Positions 18,224 through 26,765 of a DNA stretch of 38,885 bases are shown here, piece after piece. Both the position numbers and the translations under genes were made by a program. Below the pieces are notes generated by a model. It was not told where the DNA came from. It saw only the letters and a list, made by a program, of their open reading frames with translations, and did no database searches. This DNA comes from an uncultured Thermosynechococcus sp. (GTDB taxonomy: Bacteria; Cyanobacteriota; Cyanobacteriia; Thermosynechococcales; Thermosynechococcaceae). How positions within the stretch are numbered: the stretch's first letter is position 1; each line of letters opens with the position of its first letter. The DNA lies in NCBI RefSeq assembly GCF_938074695.1, contig NZ_CALJEM010000060.1:1-38885 (forward strand). The letters run 5' to 3'.

Positions 18224-18251
18224 GCTACTTCAGAGGTAGCCACTTCGCTAC
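18224..18251 (+). promoter_or_regulatory. Alternating GCTAC/GTAGC arms in the psbZ upstream region
   Basis: GCTAC (18224-18228), GTAGC (18236-18240) and GCTAC (18247-18251) can form either of two hairpins sharing the middle arm. A GATAAT at 18218-18223 resembles a -10 box; if it is used, only the second hairpin would be in the message, near its 5' end. Confidence 0.35.
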
Positions 18252-18285
18252 TATTGCCGCTGATAAGATTTGGGAGTTAGCAACA

Positions 18286-18474
18286 ATGACGATTCTGTTT
18301 CAACTGGCTCTTGCTGCCCTTGTCATCCTGTCCTTTGTGATGGTGGTGGGTGTGCCAGTGGCCTTTGCCTCGCCCCAAGACTGGGATCGCTCAAAGCAGT
18401 TAATTTTCCTTGGCTCCGGGCTATGGATTGCCCTGGTGCTGGTGGTGGGCGTTCTCAACTTCTTTGTGGTTTAG
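18286..18474 (+). CDS. psbZ: Photosystem II protein PsbZ (Ycf9)
   Basis: A 62-residue protein with two membrane helices (about residues 5-27 and 38-60) joined by a short polar loop, [11 protein letters not shown]. Length and sequence match PsbZ, a small subunit at the edge of the photosystem II core that stabilises PsbK and Ycf12 and the antenna contact. The ATG follows TTTGGGAG. The 3' end overlaps the converging rRNA methyltransferase gene by 4 nt. Confidence 0.97.
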   Translation: MTILFQLALAALVILSFVMVVGVPVAFASPQDWDRSKQLIFLGSGLWIALVLVVGVLNFFVV

Positions 18475-19250
18475 TCCAACCAGCGTTGACGATAGACTTC
18501 GTACAAGAGCACTGCTGTAGCGATCGCTACATTCAGGGATTCGACGTTTGGTTTCTGAGGAATCCGCACCGCAGTAAATGTAGTGTCATGGTAGGCCGGG
18601 GGCAGCCCTTGGCCCTCATTTCCCATGACGAGCAACGTGGGTTGACGAAAATCCGCTTGCCAGTAGATCAGCGGTGCGGTTGGGAGTGTGACGACAACTT
18701 GCCATCCTTGGGCTTGGTAGGCCTTGAGAGTTGCCAAGCCATCGGTAACGGTTTGCATGGGTAGGCGAAACCATTGGCCAGCACTGGCACGTAACACTTT
18801 TGGATGGGTGATGTCCACACAATCGGGAGTCAGCAATAGTCCCTCAACCCCCACTGCGGCAGCAGTACGAATAATCGTTCCCAAGTTACCGGGATCCTGA
18901 AGTGTCACTAAACACAGGCCTAACCCCTTTAGGGGCAATGTAGAGGAAGGAACATAGTTGACTACAGCTATCACGCCGTCGGGGGTTATTGTTGTACAAA
19001 GGGCGGCAAGCACTTCATCACTGACTTCAACGGCGCGATCGCTCCTGTGGAGAACCTGTTGCCAAAATGCTGAGGATTGCTTCGCTTGCCAAGACGCCGT
19101 GTAGCAAACCACTGAAAAACGGTAGCCGGCGGCTAGGGCTTCCTGTAGCAGGTGAGTGCCCTCCAAAAGCAAGTGCCCTTGGCGATATTTACGGTGGTGC
19201 AGCTTGCGGATCGAGCGCACCAAGGGATTCTGCCGACTAGTAATGATCAC
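18471..19250 (-). CDS. TrmH/SpoU family RNA 2'-O-methyltransferase
   Basis: A 259-residue SPOUT-class enzyme. The three family motifs are visible: [12 protein letters not shown] (119-130), [12 protein letters not shown] (about 206-217) and [15 protein letters not shown] (about 237-251), which form the knotted SAM site. An N-terminal RNA-binding segment ([21 protein letters not shown]) is also typical. It probably methylates a ribose in 23S rRNA or tRNA. Its start overlaps the end of a decayed amidotransferase gene by 4 nt, indicating an old operon with that gene and the CAAD gene upstream. Confidence 0.9.
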   Translation of the reverse strand: MIITSRQNPLVRSIRKLHHRKYRQGHLLLEGTHLLQEALAAGYRFSVVCYTASWQAKQSSAFWQQVLHRSDRAVEVSDEVLAALCTTITPDGVIAVVNYVPSSTLPLKGLGLCLVTLQDPGNLGTIIRTAAAVGVEGLLLTPDCVDITHPKVLRASAGQWFRLPMQTVTDGLATLKAYQAQGWQVVVTLPTAPLIYWQADFRQPTLLVMGNEGQGLPPAYHDTTFTAVRIPQKPNVESLNVAIATAVLLYEVYRQRWLD

Positions 19251-19719
19251 TGCCCAATCCAGCGGTCAAGTAAACGTTCCAGATAGGGGGTTAAAAGGGC
19301 TGTTTGTGGCGCTTGGGCTTCAATTGCTGTCGCTGATTGAATGTAGGGACTAAGCACCAGCTCGTGCTGACAGTGCTGAATTAACTCCCCAAGGCCGGCG
19401 GGGATCACTTCTAGGTGAATTGAAGACCAATAACGCGATCGCCCCAACGGAATCCCTGCTGCGGACAGGTAGCACTTTTGGCAAGGGGAATTGCCTTCGG
19501 GGGGAGGCTAAACACATTGCTGTGCCAATGGAGCACCTTGACATCCTCCCCGGCCTGTTAGCTTGTGCCCACGCAGCGGTAGAGCGAGGCTTGCCGCGCA
19601 CTAAGTCAAAGCTGGTAGCGACTCGTCCGCATCGAGATAACTAAACCACGGGCGATCGCCCACTGTGCAATGTACGCGGGAGTCTTAAAGGGCACGTGCT
19701 GGAGGTAGTGCAGCCGCAT
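19247..19719 (-). pseudogene. Decayed type 1 glutamine amidotransferase, interrupted by an IS relic
   Basis: The 5' piece reads MRLHYLQHVPFKTPAYIAQW from the ATG at 19719, which matches the start of GMP-synthase-like class I amidotransferases. The 3' pieces read VLHWHSNVFSLPPKAIPLAK, then GFRWGDRVIGLQF, then LEVIPAGLGELIQHCQHELV to a stop at 19247. The last two are in different frames: CAATTCACC appears to have lost one T of the expected QFHLE codons. About 75-80 residues are missing, including the catalytic cysteine segment (GICLGAQ in relatives), and an IS-like end replaces them. The intact family is about 230-240 residues. The remnant lies 8 nt after the CAAD gene and overlaps the SpoU gene, so it was once part of that operon. 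Confidence 0.8.
19538..19606 (-). mobile_element. Relic of an IS200/IS605-type element inside the amidotransferase remnant
   Basis: On the minus strand AGGCCGGGGAGGATGTCAA ends exactly where amidotransferase homology resumes. This is a very common right-end sequence of IS1341-type elements. The matching left hairpin arm (a CCCCGGCCT) is absent, and about 50 further bases unlike the amidotransferase precede it, so a deletion has removed most of the element. The outer boundary at 19606 is approximate. Confidence 0.55.
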
Positions 19720-19727
19720 GAATTCCC

Positions 19728-20195
19728 TTAGGAAGAACTGCCGCTTTCACTTCCCAGGATGCGAGCTTTATACTCGTTGATCTTTTGACCCAATTCGCGG
19801 CGGCCTGACTCAAAGAGGACATAGCGATAGAGAAACCAGCACGTATAGCCAAAGCCCACCAGTTCACAGGTTGGTTCCAAGAGGGGAATAGCGTTCACCA
19901 CCTCTAGAATAGCAACCGCCAGTGCCACAAAGGGAATGGTGGCAAGAATAATCAGCAGGGTGCGCAGGGGTTGCTTGTATTCCCCTAGAAATGCACTGAC
20001 CTGATCGGGGAAGACGGTGAGGAGCCAGTAGAGTTTTTCCCGTGCCTGTTGCCACTGTTCATCCGTGAGACCACCTGCCTGGGGGGTTGTGGTCTGCTCC
20101 CGTTCCGCTAGGGGTGCTGGCGCCGGCGTTGGTTCAAAAATAGGCTTTTCCGTATGGGTGGTTTCTGTGGGGGGGGATGTCTCAAATTCATTCAT
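19728..20195 (-). CDS. CAAD-domain thylakoid membrane protein
   Basis: A 155-residue protein from the ATG at 20195. The N-terminal 50 residues are Pro/Thr-rich and disordered. The remainder is a CAAD domain (cyanobacterial aminoacyl-tRNA synthetase appended domain): an amphipathic WLLTVFPDQVSAFLGEYKQPL, two membrane helices (about residues 83-105 and 112-130) and a final basic helix (RRELGQKINEYKARILG). Free-standing CAAD proteins such as CurT shape thylakoid curvature; others anchor tRNA synthetases. This one carries no synthetase. It appears to lead the operon now containing the amidotransferase remnant and the SpoU gene. Confidence 0.85.
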   Translation of the reverse strand: MNEFETSPPTETTHTEKPIFEPTPAPAPLAEREQTTTPQAGGLTDEQWQQAREKLYWLLTVFPDQVSAFLGEYKQPLRTLLIILATIPFVALAVAILEVVNAIPLLEPTCELVGFGYTCWFLYRYVLFESGRRELGQKINEYKARILGSESGSSS

Positions 20196-20272
20196 GCGCT
20201 TAAATTCCTTCAATACCTCAGCAAGTTTAGGCTAAGTTCACCGATCAGCGTTGGCTAATAGCTAATAATTGT

Positions 20273-20849
20273 TTAACATAGGTGGTGCGTTACCGCTAGC
20301 ATCCTATGTTTCCACAAGACAGCTCTACTCATTGAGTAACCAACTCTCCTTGCTCCCTCCCCTTGGGACGAATTCACCACCAATGAGCCACGCTACATTG
20401 CCATCCCCATCAGGCCACCAGGAGGGACATCAATCTCCTTGCCGTCCGGAATATATGTAAGTCCATATGGCAGCCCACGATTTCATCTCCCAGAAGGGTA
20501 GGCACGCGCGACAGCGAAAGGGTGGGCTAGGCAATAGGGATGTGGGTACAGTGGGCATTTGATCGCCATAGACATCGGCAATAAATGTATTCAGCGCCGC
20601 AATGCGTTACCTGAGACCCCGTTCAAGCGCTTGCCACTCTTGGGCTGGAATGACACGCGGCAGAATATCGAAGGGCATGACCCGCGCGGTACCTTCAGCG
20701 GCACCATAGACGGTAAATGTGGCGCCAATGTTAAATATCAACTGTTGAGGGGTTTTTGGCGGTATTGTAGCTCTCCCGCTAGGAGCAATCGCACCCCTTG
20801 TAAGAAGGGTTGAATAAAGGGTCATGGCCGTCCCTTGGCCAGAAACCAT
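20273..20849 (-). pseudogene. Internally deleted circularly permuted ATP-grasp (DUF404/DUF407) gene
   Basis: The 5' part reads [40 protein letters not shown], then a TAA in place of the expected Gln codon, then RIAALNTFIADVYGDQ. This is the hallmark N-terminal block of the circularly permuted ATP-grasp type 2 family. The 3' part reads GKEIDVPPGGLMGMAM, a TAG, then RGSLVVNSSQG, the hallmark C-terminal block. Relatives are about 480 residues; roughly 330 in between are gone. The ATG at 20849 still has an AGGAG site 13 nt after the preceding small gene. In other genomes the intact gene neighbours DUF403 and transglutaminase genes; neither is here. Confidence 0.8.
20275..20310. repeat. Inverted repeat at the 3' end of the ATP-grasp remnant
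   Basis: AACATAGG (20275-20282) and CCTATGTT (20303-20310) form a perfect 8-bp stem with a 20-nt centre that also contains TGC/GCA. It may be an old terminator or a small mobile repeat; no T run of note follows on either strand. Confidence 0.45.
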
Positions 20850-20862
20850 TCAGCGATCTCCT

Positions 20863-21090
20863 TCAGGGGTCTTGCTCTAGTGGAGTGGGCAACTCTGATA
20901 CCGCCACTAAGTGAAACCCCATTTGACAGCGAAAGTGCTGACATCCCGCTTCGGCAGTACTCCCTAGGGGTGCCCCGCATCGGAGCTGACCCGCTTGCCA
21001 GCGGGGTTGACCTTGGCGATCGGCAAACAAGCAGGATTGACACACAGACTGTGACGGTAAAATCTGATTTTGGGTGAGGATCACCAGCAT
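20863..21090 (-). CDS. Small conserved Cys-rich protein (possible zinc ribbon)
   Basis: A 75-residue protein with an ATG at 21090 and a strong GGGAGGTG ribosome site. The cysteines are CQSC (about residues 17-20), C38 in QLRCGAPL, C50 and C54 in CQHFRCQMGFHLV. The pattern suggests a metal-binding ribbon; the sequence QPRWQAGQLRCG resembles a small cyanobacterial protein family of unknown function that I recall only loosely. It stands 13 nt upstream of the ATP-grasp remnant and so was the first gene of a now broken pair. It looks intact itself. Confidence 0.6.
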   Translation of the reverse strand: MLVILTQNQILPSQSVCQSCLFADRQGQPRWQAGQLRCGAPLGSTAEAGCQHFRCQMGFHLVAVSELPTPLEQDP

Positions 21091-21180
21091 CGGACACCTC
21101 CCGCCGATCAGCGCCTTTAGTAGGCAGTCCCCATAGAACCTTATAGAAAAAAGCTTCTAGCCCTTATCTATTTATCTTAC

Positions 21181-21254
21181 CGTGAAAGCCTAGGGGATAC
21201 AGTTGACTTTCGGTGCTCACTTTGCCGGGGATTACAACTTACGGTTGTTTTCTT
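21181..21254 (+). other. Structured non-coding segment upstream of ffh, sharing a motif with the padR upstream element
   Basis: CGTGAAAGCCTAGGGGA (21181-21197) matches 9259-9277 apart from a 2-nt gap. It is followed by AGTTG (21201-21205)/CAACT (21235-21239) enclosing CGG/CCG. A small hairpin ACAAC-TTACG-GTTGT (21234-21248) then leads into TTTCTT, a weak terminator shape. It could be a short RNA or a leader element. Otherwise 21091-21354 shows no gene. Confidence 0.35.
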
Positions 21255-21354
21255 GAATCTGGTGCAAAGACTCTTTGTGAGGGACGGTTTGCTAGGATAG
21301 ATCCCCTAAGATCAATTAATTTAATTACTATTGTTGCCCCTTGAGCTGTAATCC

Positions 21355-22764
21355 ATGTTTGACGCCCTTGCTGAACGCCTTGAATCTGCTTGGAAAACCC
21401 TACGCGGTCAAGACAAAATTACGGAAAACAATATCCAAGAAGCTCTTAGGGAAGTGCGCCGTGCCCTATTGGAGGCCGATGTCAATCTCCAAGTTGCTAA
21501 AGACTTTATTGAAAATGTGCGTCAGCGGGCGATCGGCGCGGAGGTCATTGCCGGCGTTCGTCCAGATCAGCAATTTATCAAAATTGTTTACGATGCCCTC
21601 GTTGAGGTAATGGGGGAATCCCACAGTCCCCTTGCTCACGTAGAGCCGCCACCGACGATTATTCTTATGGCAGGTTTACAGGGAACGGGGAAGACCACAG
21701 CTACAGCAAAGCTCGCCCTGTACCTGCGCAAAGAACGGCGCAGCAGCCTTTTGGTGGCTACCGATGTTTATCGTCCCGCTGCCATTGACCAGTTGATCAC
21801 CCTCGGTAAACAAATTGACGTACCCGTGTTCGAGCTGGGCACAGGAGTTAGCCCGGTGGAAATTGCCCGCCAAGGAGTGGCCAAGGCCAAAGAACTCGGT
21901 GTGGATACCGTGATTATTGACACGGCGGGGCGCCTGCAAATTGATGCCGAGATGATGGCAGAACTGGTTGCCATCAAGGAAGCGGTGCAACCCCACGAAA
22001 TCCTCTTGGTGGTGGATGCAATGACCGGGCAAGAGGCAGCCAATCTCACCCGTGCCTTCCATGAGCAGGTGGGGATTACGGGCGCCATTCTTACCAAGCT
22101 AGACGGGGATACACGCGGCGGTGCCGCTCTTTCGGTGCGCCAAGTTTCCGGACAACCCATCAAGTTTATTGGGGTCGGTGAAAAAGTCGAGGCGCTCCAG
22201 CCTTTTTATCCGGATCGTTTGGCCTCTCGCATCTTAGGGATGGGGGATGTCCTTACCCTTGTGGAAAAAGCCCAAGAGGCAGTGGACTTGGCCGATGCCG
22301 AAAAAATGTCCCGCAAAATTCTCGAAGCCCAGTTTGACTTTGATGACTTTCTTAAACAACTGCGCCTACTTAAAAATATGGGTTCCCTTGCGGGAATTAT
22401 GAAGCTCATTCCCGGCATGAACAAAATCTCAACGGAGCAACTCCAGCAGGGGGAAGTGCAACTCAAGCGGGCGGAAGCCATGATTAACTCCATGACCCGT
22501 GAAGAACGCCGTAATCCTGAACTTCTCGCTAGCTCCCCCAGTCGCCGTGAACGGGTTGCCAAAGGTTCGGGTTACCAAGTGGCCGATGTCACAAAGTTGG
22601 TCAGTGATTTCCAACGCATGCGATCGCTGATGCAGCAGATGGGTCAAGGGGGCTTTCCGGGAATGGGGATGCCGGGCATGAACCCAATGGGTCGTGGGGG
22701 ACGCCCTCAGACGCCTAAAAAGGCCAAGAAACAAAAGAAACGCAAAGGCTTTGGCGTTCTTTAA
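21355..22764 (+). CDS. ffh: Signal recognition particle protein (SRP54)
   Basis: A 469-residue GTPase that binds signal sequences with SRP RNA and delivers nascent membrane proteins. The N domain is at about 1-90. The G domain carries GLQGTGKTT (107-115), DTAGRL (189-194) and TKLDGD (247-252). The methionine-rich M domain ends with a Met/Gly-rich stretch (QQMGQGGFPGMGMPGMNPMG) and a lysine-rich tail. The family length is normal. It converges on the branching-enzyme gene, with 12 nt between stops. The SRP RNA gene was not found in the window. Confidence 0.97.
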   Translation: MFDALAERLESAWKTLRGQDKITENNIQEALREVRRALLEADVNLQVAKDFIENVRQRAIGAEVIAGVRPDQQFIKIVYDALVEVMGESHSPLAHVEPPPTIILMAGLQGTGKTTATAKLALYLRKERRSSLLVATDVYRPAAIDQLITLGKQIDVPVFELGTGVSPVEIARQGVAKAKELGVDTVIIDTAGRLQIDAEMMAELVAIKEAVQPHEILLVVDAMTGQEAANLTRAFHEQVGITGAILTKLDGDTRGGAALSVRQVSGQPIKFIGVGEKVEALQPFYPDRLASRILGMGDVLTLVEKAQEAVDLADAEKMSRKILEAQFDFDDFLKQLRLLKNMGSLAGIMKLIPGMNKISTEQLQQGEVQLKRAEAMINSMTREERRNPELLASSPSRRERVAKGSGYQVADVTKLVSDFQRMRSLMQQMGQGGFPGMGMPGMNPMGRGGRPQTPKKAKKQKKRKGFGVL

Positions 22765-22776
22765 GTATTGCCCTGA

Positions 22777-24366
22777 CTACAAGGGGCGATAGACCCGATA
22801 GTTAATGTGCGGAAAGATATTGTCAATGGCTTCCACCTTTTCCAGCCAACCAGCATCAATCTTTCGTGCCTTGATGTCATCGTAGAGCTTGTGGAAGCGC
22901 ATCAGGTGGCTACGGGTGCGGCGAACTGCATAGGGCACCATGGTGCCAGTGCGCATAATAAACGCCCAGTCTGAGGATTGGGCAAGCAGTAATTCCCGCG
23001 CTGCTTGGTTGAGGGCACGCCAACTCAGCTCATCCCACGGCTCTCCCTTGGCCAGTTCAATCATCCGCTCGGCAGCTTTGTGAAGGTGGGGATAAATCCA
23101 AGCGTTGGTCTCGTTGAGCCAGTATTCATGGAAGCCCTTGTAACCCCAACTAGACTGGGAAGGACGGCACACCTGCTGCGTGGGATGGGCACGGAGATAG
23201 TCTGCCAGGTGGATCATGGCAAAGGTGTCTTGGTCAAACCAAACTTTGCGGAAGAGAAAGTCCAGAAACCAAGGCCCTTCATACCACCAGTGGCCGTAGA
23301 GTTCAGCATCGTAGGGAGAGACGACAATCGGCGGACGCTGCATTAGGTGGTACAGGTAACGAATTTGGTTTTCGCGGTTAAACATGAAGTTGGCCGCGTG
23401 TTCGGCGGCTTTTTCCCGCGCCCAATAGGGGTCATAGAGTTGCTTATCCCCTAAACCAAGACCGCGCCCGGTAATTTTGTGGTACTTAATCCCGGTATTT
23501 TTGCGCTGGCCATTGGGCATGATGTAGGGCTTGATGTATTCGTACTCTGCTTCCCAACCCAAGTCCTTGTAGAACTCGCGATAGACGGGATCCCCCGGAT
23601 AACCTACTTCCGAGGACCATACCTGCTGCGAGGATTCGTGATCGCGACCAAAGGCAGCAACCCCTGTCTCGGTAAAGATCGGGGCATAGGTGCCAAAGCG
23701 AGGGCGGGGACGGGCATGGAGAATACCGTGGCCATCGGTAATGAAATAGCGCAAACCAGCATCGGCAAGCATTCGCTCTAGGCCTTCGTAGTAGGCGCAT
23801 TCCGGTAGCCAGATGCCCTTGGGCGGACGCCCAAAGGTTTGTTCATAGTGTTCACAGGCCACCTGTAGTTGTGCCCACACCGCTTGAGGGTACATTTTCA
23901 TGAGGGGCAAGTAGCCGTGGGTGGCACCACAGGTAATGATTTCCAGGTTGTTGGTGTCTTGAAACTGCTTAAAGGCCTTGACAAGGTCGCGATCGTAGTT
24001 TTCCCACGTTTGCCGCACGCGGTTGAATTCTTGGGCATAGTGCTCGGCAAGGTAGCGGATGTGGCCATTGTGGGTATTGCGCTCTATCTCTAGCTCCGCC
24101 AGTTCCTCTAGTTTTGCCAAGTGCTGATCATAGCGTTCCTGCAGCAGGGGATCCCGCAGCATTGAAATCAACGGCGGTGTCATACTCATGGTGATTTTGA
24201 AGTCCACGCCGTCCCGCTTTAGCCCCTCGAACATCCAGATGAGGGGCACATAGGTTTCGGTAATCGCCTCAAACAGCCACTCTTCCTCTAAGACGTAGTC
24301 ACTCTCGGGATGGCGGACAAAGGGGAGGTGAGCATGCAAAACCAGTGCTAAATAACCAATTGCCAT
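22777..24366 (-). CDS. GH57 family 1,4-alpha-glucan branching enzyme
   Basis: A 529-residue glycoside hydrolase family 57 protein. Family motifs are HAHLP (11-15), GIWLPECAY with the nucleophile Glu189, and PYDAELYGHWW with the acid/base Asp353. Sequence and length resemble the branching enzyme of Thermus thermophilus, which makes alpha-1,6 branches in glycogen. An additional GH13 branching enzyme is usual in cyanobacteria, so this one may have a specialised role. It is transcribed alone from a recognisable promoter at 24435-24462. Confidence 0.88.
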   Translation of the reverse strand: MAIGYLALVLHAHLPFVRHPESDYVLEEEWLFEAITETYVPLIWMFEGLKRDGVDFKITMSMTPPLISMLRDPLLQERYDQHLAKLEELAELEIERNTHNGHIRYLAEHYAQEFNRVRQTWENYDRDLVKAFKQFQDTNNLEIITCGATHGYLPLMKMYPQAVWAQLQVACEHYEQTFGRPPKGIWLPECAYYEGLERMLADAGLRYFITDGHGILHARPRPRFGTYAPIFTETGVAAFGRDHESSQQVWSSEVGYPGDPVYREFYKDLGWEAEYEYIKPYIMPNGQRKNTGIKYHKITGRGLGLGDKQLYDPYWAREKAAEHAANFMFNRENQIRYLYHLMQRPPIVVSPYDAELYGHWWYEGPWFLDFLFRKVWFDQDTFAMIHLADYLRAHPTQQVCRPSQSSWGYKGFHEYWLNETNAWIYPHLHKAAERMIELAKGEPWDELSWRALNQAARELLLAQSSDWAFIMRTGTMVPYAVRRTRSHLMRFHKLYDDIKARKIDAGWLEKVEAIDNIFPHINYRVYRPL

Positions 24367-24434
24367 AGGAAGTTTGCCTATTGATGTATTCGGGACAACG
24401 GCAGGGGATCAATGAGATCAGTTGAGTTTCCCCC

Positions 24435-24462
24435 ATCTTAGGCGAAATAGCCAAATCTGCAA
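24435..24462 (-). promoter_or_regulatory. Promoter of the GH57 branching enzyme gene
   Basis: On the minus strand TTGCAG (24457-24462) and TAAGAT (24435-24440) are 16 bp apart, giving a start near 24428 and a leader of about 60 nt. Confidence 0.5.
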
Positions 24463-24506
24463 CGGTAAATTTTTATCTTTTCTTCAGATTTATTATTTTT
24501 GATGGG

Positions 24507-25438
24507 CTATCCTGCCACAGCTAGGGCGTATCGCTGCCAGCCAATGCCCTGAAACTTCAGTTCTTGAGGTGGGTGGAGAATTTCCACCAGAATTTCAAGG
24601 GAATCCACTAGGCGCGGGCCGGGGCGATTAAAGTAGGCATTGCCATCCACAATGTACAGTTGACCGCTTTGCAGGGCACGCAATTGTTGCCACCGGGGAG
24701 AGGTGTGCACTGCTTGGTGGAGTTCTTGGCGGGTGCGCTCGAGGTCAAAGCCACAGGGCATGACAATGATCACCTCTGGATCGATCGCCAGCAGTGTTGA
24801 CCAGTCAATATAGGGGGAATGTTTTCCCGCTGTCCCCAATACATTTTCACCCCCCGCTAGGGTAATCAATTCTGGAACCCAGTTGCCGCCGGTCATGAGG
24901 GGGTCAATCCATTCAATGGTGACCACCTGCCGCCGCGGGCGATCGCTCACCCATGCTTGACAGGCCTGAATTCTGGTGTGCAGTGACTCCAGGAGGGGGT
25001 CAGCAGAAACCCCAAGGGCAAGAGCAACTCGCCGAATATCCTGCCAAACATCCGCCAGGGAATGGGGTTGCAGTGAAATCAACTGGGGGGGTGGATCAAA
25101 GAGTTCGGCGATCGCCCGCTGTACATCCCCTAGGGTAACCGCACAGACATCGCATTGGTCTTGGGTAATGATATGGGTGGGCTGTAGGGATCGGAGAGTG
25201 GTCAGTTCCAACTCATAAATCCCCAGGGCTGATTGCAATAGGTCTTGCACCGCCTGTTCAATGGCCAAACTGGGCTGCTGTGCATCTAAGCGCGCTCGTG
25301 TACAAACCGGCAATGCCTTCACTTCGGGTGGATAGTCACATTCGTGGCTTCGCCCCACTAGAAACGGCAGGAGACCCAGAGCGGAAACAATTTCCGTGGC
25401 ACTTGGTAGTAGTGAAACAAGACGGGGCGAGCCTACAA

Positions 25439-25439
<1 letters not shown>
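24507..25439 (-). CDS. Cobalamin-type periplasmic-binding-fold protein (BtuF-like), directly behind tRNA-Phe
   Basis: About 310 residues of a BtuF/helical-backbone metal-receptor fold: RLVSLLPSATEIVSALG, VGRSHECDYP, THIITQDQCDVCAV, GGENVLG and DPEVIIVMPCGFD. Relatives bind cobalamin or other corrinoids. No signal peptide is visible, so it may be cytoplasmic. Upstream of the conserved block no ATG, GTG or TTG occurs in frame after the tRNA. The only candidates are ATT at 25437-25439, which overlaps the tRNA discriminator base, or a TTG inside the tRNA. The start given is therefore tentative. No btuC/btuD transporter genes are adjacent. Confidence 0.75.
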
Positions 25440-25511
<72 letters not shown>

Positions 25512-25527
25512 TTGAAAGGGCTTCATG

Positions 25528-25557
25528 ATCTTAGCAAGCGTCTAGGTGCTATGACAA
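25528..25557 (-). promoter_or_regulatory. Promoter of tRNA-Phe
   Basis: TTGTCA (25552-25557) and TAAGAT (25528-25533) on the minus strand are 18 bp apart, about 17 bp before the mature tRNA 5' end. The downstream binding-protein gene is probably read from the same promoter. Confidence 0.6.
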
Positions 25558-25685
25558 GTCTCTCAGCAAATCAATTGTGGCACCCATGATGGATGGAGGA
25601 ACTATTGACTAAGGCATAGGCAAAGACACAAGGCTGCAAAACTACGGTAATCTTATAGAGAAACCAGAGTATTGCTGGCAGTGCT

Positions 25686-26696
25686 ATGGGCATTACCATT
25701 GAAAACGTTTCTAAGTCCTTTGGCTCTTTTCAAGCGGTCAAGCAGGTGGATTTGGATATTGCCAGTGGCTCTTTGGTGGCGCTGTTGGGGCCTTCGGGGT
25801 CTGGCAAATCAACCCTACTGCGGCTGATTGCGGGTTTAGAAATGCCCGACACTGGCCGGATTCTGCTCACGGGTAAGGACGCTACCTATCAAAGTGTTCA
25901 AGAGCGTAATATTGGTTTCGTCTTTCAGCACTATGCCCTTTTCAAGCACATGACGGTGCGCCAAAATATCGCCTTTGGCCTAGAGCTGCGCAAGGTGCCC
26001 CGTGCCAAGATTAAAGCCCGAGTTGAAGAACTGTTAGAGTTGGTTCAGTTGACTGGTTTGGGCGATCGCTACCCCTCCCAGCTATCGGGAGGACAGCGCC
26101 AGCGGGTGGCTCTTGCCCGTGCCCTTGCCGTAGAACCGAAGGTGCTGTTACTGGATGAGCCTTTTAGCGCCCTCGATGCCAAGGTGCGCAAGGAACTGCG
26201 CGCATGGCTACGGCATCTCCACGACGATGTCCATGTCACAACGGTATTCGTCACCCACGACCAAGAGGAAGCCATGGAAGTTGCCGATCAGATTGTGGTC
26301 ATGAACAAAGGTCAGGTGGAGCAGGTGGGCACACCTGCTGAAATTTACGACCATCCCGCCAGCCCCTTTGTCATGAGCTTTATCGGTCCGGTGAACGTCC
26401 TGCGCTCCCGCGTCTTTCAAGAAACGGAAGGCACTCCCCCCCACTGCGATATCTTTCTGCGCCCCCGCGACATCATTATTGAGACCAGTCCCAATGGGAA
26501 TACCGTCTCAGCCCGCATTCACCGCATCATCCACCTCGGCTGGGAAATCCAAGTGGAACTGCGCCTAGACGATGGGCAGGAATTGATGGCCCACCTATCG
26601 CGGGAGCGATTTGAGGAGCTTCGCCTTGAACCCCAACAGCAGGTCTTTATTAAGCCACGGGAAGCAAAATCGTTTCCCCTGTACTACAGCATTTAG
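25686..26696 (+). CDS. cysA: Sulfate/thiosulfate ABC transporter ATP-binding protein
   Basis: A 336-residue ATPase of the CysA type. Walker [10 protein letters not shown] is at 35-43. The ABC signature [15 protein letters not shown], Walker [12 protein letters not shown] and the switch His in THDQEEA follow. The C-terminal 100 residues form the regulatory OB-like domain ([10 protein letters not shown]). It would energise sulfate uptake with CysT/CysW and a binding protein. None of these partners is next to it, so it is an orphan subunit. Other TOBE-type importers have similar ATPases, so the substrate is inferred from similarity. Confidence 0.85.
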   Translation: MGITIENVSKSFGSFQAVKQVDLDIASGSLVALLGPSGSGKSTLLRLIAGLEMPDTGRILLTGKDATYQSVQERNIGFVFQHYALFKHMTVRQNIAFGLELRKVPRAKIKARVEELLELVQLTGLGDRYPSQLSGGQRQRVALARALAVEPKVLLLDEPFSALDAKVRKELRAWLRHLHDDVHVTTVFVTHDQEEAMEVADQIVVMNKGQVEQVGTPAEIYDHPASPFVMSFIGPVNVLRSRVFQETEGTPPHCDIFLRPRDIIIETSPNGNTVSARIHRIIHLGWEIQVELRLDDGQELMAHLSRERFEELRLEPQQQVFIKPREAKSFPLYYSI

Positions 26697-26720
26697 GCAC
26701 GAAAAACATCAGCTCATCCC

Positions 26721-26750
26721 TTGAACAAAAGTCGCTAAACTTGCTATGCT
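26721..26750 (+). promoter_or_regulatory. Promoter of tRNA-Gln
   Basis: TTGAAC (26721-26726) and TATGCT (26745-26750) are separated by 18 bp, ending 15 bp before the tRNA. Confidence 0.6.
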
Positions 26751-26765
26751 AACAAAGCGAAGCAA

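Noticed and set aside
18270-18764. 164-codon plus-strand frame overlapping psbZ and the SpoU gene
   Set aside because: It is a shadow of two well-supported genes and has low-complexity Cys/Gly composition.
21355-21610. SRP RNA gene next to ffh
   Set aside because: The conserved GGAAGG/AGCAGCC core of SRP RNA is not present near ffh.
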